Assembly (NCBI GenBank): GCA_963830725.1
Contig: CAWHNO010000016.1
Location: 186,001-250,000 of the forward strand
Direction of reading: 5' to 3'
Origin: DASSUW01 sp963830725
Lineage (GTDB): Bacteria > Actinomycetota > Thermoleophilia > Solirubrobacterales > Solirubrobacteraceae
Length of the DNA stretch: 64,000 bases
The notes beneath the pieces were generated by a model, which ran no database searches, was not told where the DNA came from, and was given only the letters and a program-made list of their open reading frames with translations. The position numbers were made by a program, and so were the translations under genes. Positions 59,087-64,000 of this stretch are shown in pieces (the first letter of the stretch is position 1; each line of letters begins with the position of its first letter).

Positions 59087-60728
59087 GGACGAGCGGCGGT
59101 TCCGGCGGCTCGTCGACGCCAACGTCGTCGGCGTCACGATCTCGGACGACGAGCGCGTGCTCGAGTCCAACGACGCCTGGCTGGCCATCGTCGGCCGCAC
59201 CCGCGAGGAGCTCGAGGCGGGCGAGATCAGCTGGCGGGCGATCACGGCGCCCGAGTGGGCTGCGCAGGACGATCAGGTCACGCGCAAGCTCGGCTCCGAG
59301 GGCTGGGTCGCGCCGTACGAGAAGGAGTACATCCGCCCCGACGGCACGCGCGCGCCGGTCCTGCTGAGCGGCGTCACGCTCGACCGCGATCCGCTGCGCG
59401 TGGTCGCCGTCGTGATCGACCTCTCCGAGCGGCGAGCCGCCGACCGCGAGCGCGAGCTGCTGCTGTCACGCGAGCGCGAGGCGCGCCGCGAGGCCGAGCT
59501 GGCGGCCGACCGCGCCGCGCGACTGCAACGCGTGACCGCCGCGCTGTCGGCCGCCAGCAGCGCCGACGAGGTCGGCGAGGTCGTGGTCGGCCAGGCCGTC
59601 GACGACTTCTATGCCGCCGCCGGGGCGCTCGCGTTCCGCCTCGGCGACGAGGTCCAGATGAGCCACGACCGCGGCTTCGAGGACACCGCGATGGCGACCT
59701 GGCGGCGCTTCCCGCTCCACTTCGACGCGCCGGTCTGCGATGCGCTGCGCACCGGCGAGCCGGTCTACCTCGAGACGCTGGACGACTGGGAGCGGTACCC
59801 GCAGCTGCGCGCGATGATCACTGGGGCGTTCCAGGCCATGGTGGTGATACCGATCGCCTTCGGCGAGAACGTGTTCGCTGCGCTCGTGCTCTGCAACGCC
59901 GAGCCGCGGCGCTTCATGGCCGCCGATCGAGCCTTCCTGGCGCAGTTCGCCGACCAGGCCGCGCAGGCGCTCGAGCGCGCGCGGCTGTACGAGGAGCGCG
60001 CCTACGTCGCGCGCACGCTCCAGCAGGGACTGCTGCCGGAGCAGCTCGCGGACATCCCCGGCCTCGAGGTGGCGGTCCGCTACCACTCGATCGCCGACGG
60101 CGGCACCGTCGGCGGCGACTTCTACGACTGCTTCGACATCCGGCCCGACCGTTGGCTGGTGGTGGTCGGCGACGTGGCGGGAAAGGGCACGGCCGCGGCC
60201 GTGCTGACCGGCCTCGCCCGCCACACGGTGCGCGCGATCGCGCTGCGCGACGAACCGCCGGAGGACGTGCTCCGCTTCCTCAACGAGGCGCTGCGCCGGC
60301 AGGCGGCCGAGGCGGCGTTCTGCACCGTCGGCTGCGTGCGGCTCGACCCGGCGAGCGGCGGCGGGTTCAGCGCCTGCCTGGCCTCCGGCGGGCACCCCTA
60401 CCCGTTGCTCGTGCGTCCGGGCGGGCGTGCCGAGGAGGTCGTGGTGCGCGGGACGCTGCTCGGCGTGGAGGCCGAGCCGATACTCGAACAGACCCAGCTC
60501 GACCTGGCGCCCGGGGACACCCTCGTGCTCTATACCGACGGCGTCGTCGACGCGCGCGACCCGTCCGGCGAGCGCTTCGGCGAGGCGCGCCTGCGCGAGG
60601 CCGTCGACGCCGCCGCGGGCGGGTCGGCCGAGTCGCTGGCGGCGGCCGTCGACGAGGCGGTGGCGGCCTTCGAGCCGGGCTTGACGCGCGACGACCGCGC
60701 GATCCTGGCGCTGCGGGTCAGCGGCTGA
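59052..60728 (+). CDS. PAS-GAF-SpoIIE (RsbU-type) phosphatase
   Basis: A 558-residue sensor phosphatase. A PAS domain (residues 10-125, FRRLVDANVVGVTISDDERV) is followed by a coiled-coil linker, a GAF domain (about 160-310, LQRVTAALSAASSADEVGEV) and a PP2C-like SpoIIE domain (325-555) with GGTVGGDFYDCFDIRPD, VVGDVAGKGTAAA and VLYTDGVVDARDPSGERFG. Such proteins dephosphorylate anti-anti-sigma factors in the general stress cascade. The ATG at 59052 is preceded by a GTG one codon earlier. It overlaps upp by 35 bases, so it may be co-transcribed, an unusual neighbour for salvage. Confidence 0.93.
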   Translation: MPETGSSGPTAEDERRFRRLVDANVVGVTISDDERVLESNDAWLAIVGRTREELEAGEISWRAITAPEWAAQDDQVTRKLGSEGWVAPYEKEYIRPDGTRAPVLLSGVTLDRDPLRVVAVVIDLSERRAADRERELLLSREREARREAELAADRAARLQRVTAALSAASSADEVGEVVVGQAVDDFYAAAGALAFRLGDEVQMSHDRGFEDTAMATWRRFPLHFDAPVCDALRTGEPVYLETLDDWERYPQLRAMITGAFQAMVVIPIAFGENVFAALVLCNAEPRRFMAADRAFLAQFADQAAQALERARLYEERAYVARTLQQGLLPEQLADIPGLEVAVRYHSIADGGTVGGDFYDCFDIRPDRWLVVVGDVAGKGTAAAVLTGLARHTVRAIALRDEPPEDVLRFLNEALRRQAAEAAFCTVGCVRLDPASGGGFSACLASGGHPYPLLVRPGGRAEEVVVRGTLLGVEAEPILEQTQLDLAPGDTLVLYTDGVVDARDPSGERFGEARLREAVDAAAGGSAESLAAAVDEAVAAFEPGLTRDDRAILALRVSG

Positions 60729-61308
60729 CCGGCTCGCCGGATGCGGTCACGGCGCCGAGCAGCGTGCCGAGCAGCAGGCCGTGCAGCCGGGCGCGCTCGA
60801 TGTCGCGGTGCTCGATCCAGTCGAGCACCGCGCCGTCCATGAACCACAGCCATCCGCGCACCGCGGCTCGCAGCGGCGGCGCCGGCTCACCGTCGGAGAT
60901 CCCGGCGAGGATCCGGTCCGCCGTCTCCTCGCGCACCCGCTCCACCAGCTCGCGCACCTCTGGCACGGCGCCGACGCTGCGGATCAGCTTGTCGTAGGCG
61001 CCCATGTGGCGCTCGACCCACGCCAGGTAGGCATCGAGGCTGCGCGCGATCTGCTCGACGGGCGGCAGCTCCAGGTCCGGTGCGGTGACCTCGGCCAGCT
61101 CGGCAGCGGCCTGCTCGAGCGTGGCCGCGAAGTAGGCCTGCTTCGAGGGGAAGTAGTGGTAGAGCAGCGCCTTGCTGATGCCCGCCTCGCGCGCGATACG
61201 GGACATGCTCAGCTCCTCGTACGCGTGGCGGGCGAAGAGCTCGGCGCCGAGCTCGAGCAGCTGCCGCCGCCGCTCGTCGACGTCGAGGCGCGTGTAGGCG
61301 GGCCCCAT
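60718..61308 (-). CDS. TetR-family transcriptional regulator
   Basis: A 196-residue regulator. The N-terminal HTH is RRRQLLELGAELFARHAYEE, LSMSRIAREAGISKALLYHY, FPSKQAYFAATLEQ, the standard TetR arrangement. The C-terminal ligand domain is all-helical (RSLDAYLAWVERHMGAYDKL, WLWFMDGAVLDWIEHRDIER) with an acidic/aromatic pocket typical of regulators of lipid or efflux genes. The ATG at 61308 is preferred to an upstream ATG at 61353 (no family homology there). It overlaps the convergent SpoIIE gene by 11 bases. Its targets are unknown; it might bind the palindromes at 36527 or 38886 but nothing links them. Confidence 0.9.
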   Translation of the reverse strand: MGPAYTRLDVDERRRQLLELGAELFARHAYEELSMSRIAREAGISKALLYHYFPSKQAYFAATLEQAAAELAEVTAPDLELPPVEQIARSLDAYLAWVERHMGAYDKLIRSVGAVPEVRELVERVREETADRILAGISDGEPAPPLRAAVRGWLWFMDGAVLDWIEHRDIERARLHGLLLGTLLGAVTASGEPVSR

Positions 61309-61398
61309 CCCGGCCACCCTAGATGACTGATTCCACGACCCAGGGCGTTTCAAGGCGCGGGGCGGCCGGTTGGTCGACCGGGTCTAGGCTTGTTGGTC

Positions 61399-62119
61399 AT
61401 GGCCGACGAGCCGCACCCTCCGCGCCACCCGACGACTGCCGACGAGGAGCTGCTCGAGGCCGAGACCACGGCGATCCTCTCCGAGCTGACCGACGCCCAG
61501 CGCGTGCTGCGGATCCAGGACGAGCTGCGGGCGGGCTTCAAGACGCTCAGCCACATCGGCAAGGCGGTCTCGATCTTCGGCTCGGCCCGCACGCCGCGTG
61601 ACCACCCGCGCTACCAGGCGGCTCGCGAGATGGCGCGGACCCTCGGCCATCACGGCTACGCCGATCATCACCGGCGGCGGGCCGGGGATCATGGAGGCCG
61701 CCAACCGCGGGGCGACCGAGGCCGGCGTGCCGTCGGTCGGGCTCGGGATCGACCTGCCGAACGAGCAGGGCGTCAACCAGTACGTCGACGTCGAGCTCGA
61801 CTTCCACTACTTCTTCGCCCGCAAGGTGATGTTCGTCCGCTATGCGAGCGGCTTCGTCGTCTTCCCGGGCGGGTTCGGGACGCTCGACGAGACGTTCGAG
61901 GCGGCGACGCTGCGGCAGACGGAGAAGATCCGCTACTTCCCGATCGTGTTGGCCGACAGCGGGTTCTGGACCGGGATGATCGACTGGCTGCGCGACACCG
62001 TGATGGCCGAGGGCAACATCTCCGGGGCCGACGTGTCGGCGCTGCACGTGTGCGACGAGCCCGGCGAGGTGCTGGCCATCCTCGAGGACGTGCGCCACCG
62101 GCGCCCGAGGGCGGCATGA
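61399..62119 (+). pseudogene. LOG-family (cytokinin riboside phosphate hydrolase-like) gene, frameshifted
   Basis: A LOG/TIGR00730-type nucleoside-5'-monophosphate phosphoribohydrolase. From ATG 61399: LSHIGKAVSIFGSARTPRDH and YQAAREMARTLGHHGYA. At 61661-61664 the frame breaks. It resumes in the next frame as IITGGGPGIMEAANRGATEA, with the LOG motif GGGPGIMEA. Later SGFVVFPGGFGTLDETFEAA is the second (PGGxGT) motif. Deleting one G in ACGCCGATCATC restores GYAIITGG. The stop at 62119 overlaps the VOC start (ATGA). In bacteria such proteins release adenine from AMP or related nucleotides. Confidence 0.85.
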
Positions 62120-62862
62120 TCGGCACGGTTCGGCTGCGGGTCGCCGACGCCCACCGCGTGCGCTCGTACTACGAGACCACGATCGGGCTGCGCGACGTCG
62201 ATGGCGGCCTCGGCGCGGACACCCCGCTGATCGAGCTGATCGACGACGCCGAGGCGCCGCCGGCGCCCCCTGGCTCGACCGGCCTCTTCCACCTCGCGAT
62301 CCTCGTCCCCGACCGCCCCGCGCTCGCGCGCGCCGTCCAGCGCGTCGTGCAGTCGGGACAGCGCTTCACGGGCGCCTCGGACCACTTCGTCAGCGAGGCG
62401 CTCTACCTGCGCGACCCGGAGGGCAACGGGATCGAGCTCTACCGCGACCGGCCGCGTTCCGAATGGGAGTACGAGCCAAGCGGGGAGCTGCGGATGGGCA
62501 CGGTGGCGCTGGACGTCGAGGGCGTGATGGCCGAGTTGCCGGAGGGCGACGACGCAGGGATGCCGAGCGGGACCCGGGTGGGCCACGTGCACCTGCACGT
62601 CGCGGAGCTGGGGAGGGCCGAGTCGTTCTACGCCGGCTCGCTCGGCCTCGACGTGACCGTCCGCAGCTATCCGGGCGCGCTCTTCCTCTCGCACGGCGGC
62701 TACCACCACCACGTCGGGCTCAACACCTGGCAGGGCGAGGGAGCTCCGGCGCCTCCGCCGGGTTCGCGCGGACTCGAGGACTTCGAGCTGCTGCTGCCCG
62801 GGGTTGACGAGTCGGTCTTGGCGGACCCGTCGGGCAACCGCGTGCGCGTGCTGGCGGGCTGA
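62116..62862 (+). CDS. VOC-superfamily protein (glyoxalase/dioxygenase-like)
   Basis: A 248-residue protein with two VOC modules (residues 1-125 and 150-248), as in CatE/YwbC-type extradiol dioxygenases. Possible metal ligands are His in STGLFHLAILVPDRP, Glu in GNGIELYRDRPRSEWEY and the His-rich RVGHVHLHVAELG and GGYHHHVGLNTWQG. The start ATG overlaps the LOG gene stop. The substrate is unknown; the LVPDRPALARAVQRV and LYLRDPEGNGIELY patterns are generic. It ends one base before nested-palindrome copy 6. Confidence 0.87.
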   Translation: MIGTVRLRVADAHRVRSYYETTIGLRDVDGGLGADTPLIELIDDAEAPPAPPGSTGLFHLAILVPDRPALARAVQRVVQSGQRFTGASDHFVSEALYLRDPEGNGIELYRDRPRSEWEYEPSGELRMGTVALDVEGVMAELPEGDDAGMPSGTRVGHVHLHVAELGRAESFYAGSLGLDVTVRSYPGALFLSHGGYHHHVGLNTWQGEGAPAPPPGSRGLEDFELLLPGVDESVLADPSGNRVRVLAG

Positions 62863-63012
62863 ACTTCAACTGCGCTTGTAGGGAGGCGTGAGCGGCCGAT
62901 CCAGGCCGCGCGCCAGGCCGATGGCGCCTGTAACCGGCATATGTCCGGTCAAGGCGCCATGGACCTCGCCTCGGCGTCGATTCGCCGCTTCCCCACCCAG
63001 CAGCAGTTCGCC
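62863..63012. repeat. Nested-palindrome intergenic element, copy 6
   Basis: It starts one base after the VOC stop and ends four bases before the HNH stop. Left end AACTTCAACTGCGCTTGTAG; right end (other strand) GCGAACTGCTGCTGGGTGG. Inside, 62921-62960 is a perfect outer stem (ATGGCGCCT/AGGCGCCAT) with a second stem ACCGG/CCGGT and loop CATATGT. It shows the same two-level design as the other copies. Confidence 0.8.
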
Positions 63013-63016
63013 CGCG

Positions 63017-63418
63017 TCACCCAAGCCCTAGACGGCGCAGTTGCCCATCGAGGTATGGCCGCGCCCGCCGCTGCCCACCCCGCTCGGCGATCGCGTCCCG
63101 CAGCGCCACCAGCGTGCGCGCCACCACGTCGCGGTTCGGCTCGAGCCCACGCGCCTCGCAGTCCTCGAGCCAGGCCACCGGCGTCATATGCCCGCGGGCC
63201 CGGTTGCAGGGCCGGCAGGCGGCGAGCTCGTTCTCCGGCCACGCCGGGCCGCCCTTCAGACGCGGGATCAGGTGCTCGAGCGACAGATCGCGGTCCCCGT
63301 CGGCCAGCGGCCTGCGGCACCACACGCACTCGCCGCCGTCGCGCTCCAGGATGCGCCGCAGTCGCTCGGCGCGGGGGAGGTCGGGCGGGAGGCCTACGTC
63401 AGCGATTCGTGCACCCAC
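63017..63418 (-). CDS. HNH endonuclease
   Basis: A 133-residue HNH nuclease. The zinc/HNH core is ECVWCRRPLADGDRDLSLEH, then LIPRLKGGPAWPENELAACR, then PCNRARG. CVWC and CRPC supply a structural zinc; EHLIP is the catalytic histidine segment. The start is the GTG at 63418 (GARIADVGLPPDL), overlapping the upstream membrane gene by 25 bases. An upstream TTG/ATG-type start at 63460 is possible but falls inside that gene. Stand-alone HNH proteins of this size may nick or cut DNA in repair; nothing shows it is mobile. Confidence 0.85.
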   Translation of the reverse strand: MGARIADVGLPPDLPRAERLRRILERDGGECVWCRRPLADGDRDLSLEHLIPRLKGGPAWPENELAACRPCNRARGHMTPVAWLEDCEARGLEPNRDVVARTLVALRDAIAERGGQRRARPYLDGQLRRLGLG

Positions 63419-63756
63419 TCGCCGTCGCGGCGCCCGAGCGTCAGGCGCTCGTCTCCACAACGGAACACCGCCTGGTCTTCGTCGGTGCCCGGGCGGTCGA
63501 GCACCTCGATGAGCGTGAGGTCGGGCGGCTCGGCGCCGCCGCGCTCCTCCGAGTAGATGCGCCGCGCAGCGGCCTCGAGCGTGTCGCGGTCCCAGCCGCG
63601 GTCGGCCGCGGCGGCCGCCGCAAGGTCGCGGTTGACCTGCTCGAGCGAGCGCTCGAAGGCGGGGCGCGAGCGCTCGAGCTGGCGCTTGCGCGCGAAGTAC
63701 CCGCCGATGGCCAGCAGCAGCAGGACGACGATGACGATGATCAGCCAGGTCGGCAC
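63394..63756 (-). CDS. Small single-pass membrane protein
   Basis: A 120-residue protein with one N-terminal membrane helix (WLIIVIVVLLLLAIGGYFA) and a cytoplasmic helical/acidic domain (ERSRPAFERSLEQVNRDLAA, GWDRDTLEAAARRIYSEERG). A C-terminal beta-rich part (LIEVLDRPGTDEDQAVFRCG) resembles the TIM44-like/p-loop-free fold of accessory proteins. The function is unknown. It lies between the sigma factor end (63764) and the HNH gene, both on the same strand and nearly touching. Confidence 0.75.
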   Translation of the reverse strand: MPTWLIIVIVVLLLLAIGGYFARKRQLERSRPAFERSLEQVNRDLAAAAAADRGWDRDTLEAAARRIYSEERGGAEPPDLTLIEVLDRPGTDEDQAVFRCGDERLTLGRRDGEWVHESLT

Positions 63757-63763
63757 GGCGCCA

Positions 63764-64000
63764 TTACAGCACGACGTTGCGCGAGGTCAGGTGCGCCCCG
63801 ACCTTCCGCTTGACGCGCTGGAGCGCGTTGTCGACGGTCTTGCAGTCGCAGCCCAGCTTCTCGCCGATGGCGGTGTAGGAGTAGCCGTCGAGGTAGAGCG
63901 AGAGCACGCGCGACTCGAGCTCGGAGAGCACCGTCGACAGGCAGGCGACCAGCGAGCGCAGCTCCTCGGACGAGATGACCTGGTTGACCGGATCGTGGAC
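63764..64000 (-). CDS. SigH-like RNA polymerase sigma factor (partial)
   Basis: The C-terminal 78 residues of a sigma factor; the gene runs off the right edge. The sequence SLVACLSTVLSELESRVLSL, then YLDGYSYTAIGEKLGCDCKT, then VDNALQRVKRKVGAHL is region 4 and is closer to the Spo0H/SigH group (YLEGxSYxEIAxxLN, KSIDNALQRVKRKL) than to ECF factors. The HTH of region 4.2 is complete. Its partner genes lie outside the window. Actinobacterial lineages carrying this SigH type use it for alternative regulons. Confidence 0.85.
   Translation of the reverse strand, partial: VHDPVNQVISSEELRSLVACLSTVLSELESRVLSLYLDGYSYTAIGEKLGCDCKTVDNALQRVKRKVGAHLTSRNVVL

Noticed and set aside
1590..63012. The nested-palindrome elements as integron attC sites
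   Set aside because: The outer ends have AAC/GTT cores and a hairpin form, but they lack the RYYYAAC/GTTRRRY pattern, no integron integrase is seen, and the neighbouring genes are convergent housekeeping genes, not a one-direction cassette array.
1590..63012. The nested-palindrome elements as CRISPR repeats
   Set aside because: They are single, widely spaced copies between genes with no regular spacer array and no cas genes.
63017..63418. HNH gene as a homing or mobile endonuclease
   Set aside because: No intron or intein is associated; it follows a membrane gene by overlap, and the adjacent nested-palindrome copy ends outside it.

Overview
The window is very GC-rich (strong G/C bias at third codon positions) and gene-dense. 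It reads as chromosomal DNA of an actinobacterium, most likely from the Thermoleophilia/Solirubrobacterales side. This placement is inferred from the PspAA/PspAB-type phage-shock genes, c-di-AMP riboswitches in front of cell-wall hydrolases, the lgt-lysA-hom-thrC-thrB cluster, the ECF sigma/RskA modules and a SigH-like sigma factor. No phage, insertion sequence, integrase or CRISPR array is visible. Most genes are housekeeping.

Layout. 1-9.7 kb: end of an AddB-like nuclease/helicase, topoisomerase III (topB), a MarP-like membrane protease, a penicillin-binding protein, small proteins, an FHA protein and a ParA ATPase. 9.8-16.2 kb: a minus-strand run thrB, thrC, hom, lysA, lgt and an M23 peptidase under a c-di-AMP riboswitch. 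16.5-23.2 kb: envelope stress, with htpX-pspAB on plus and pspA-pspAA on minus, a membrane caspase-like protein, and an NlpC/P60 hydrolase under a second c-di-AMP riboswitch. 23.3-31 kb: a cell-wall-binding lipoprotein, methyltransferase, an RsgA lacking its zinc knuckle, MFS transporter, a frameshifted chorismate-lyase-like gene and a PP2C phosphatase. 31-40.5 kb: xseAB, pyrD (frameshifted), FHA, Bax-inhibitor protein, beta-oxidation genes and an acyl-CoA ligase, with clear palindromic operators. 40.6-48.7 kb: BtuF-like protein, rhomboid, two ECF sigma/anti-sigma modules, a PlsC-GpsA fusion, a sugar-nucleotide reductase and tRNA-Thr. 49-59 kb: a nucleoside uptake and salvage locus, with BmpA-type ABC importer, add, deoA, purine nucleoside phosphorylase, a CYTH-cytidine deaminase fusion and divergent upp. 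59-64 kb: a PAS-GAF-SpoIIE phosphatase, TetR, LOG protein, VOC protein, HNH nuclease and the end of a SigH-like sigma factor.

The most unusual feature is a family of six intergenic nested-palindrome elements of about 150-235 bp (1590, 9721, 20291, 32630, 47980, 62863). They share outer inverted ends built on AACTGC and enclose variable inner hairpins. Five of the six fill the gap between two convergent stop codons almost exactly. One copy has perfect 34-bp ends and supplies the stop codon of xseB. I know of no named repeat family that matches.

A second window-wide feature is seven apparent single-frame breaks in six otherwise well-conserved genes: the chorismate-lyase-like gene, pyrD, the second nucleoside permease (two breaks), bmpA, punA and the LOG gene. 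Both sides of each break remain conserved, so sequence indels are the simplest explanation, but reads would be needed to tell.
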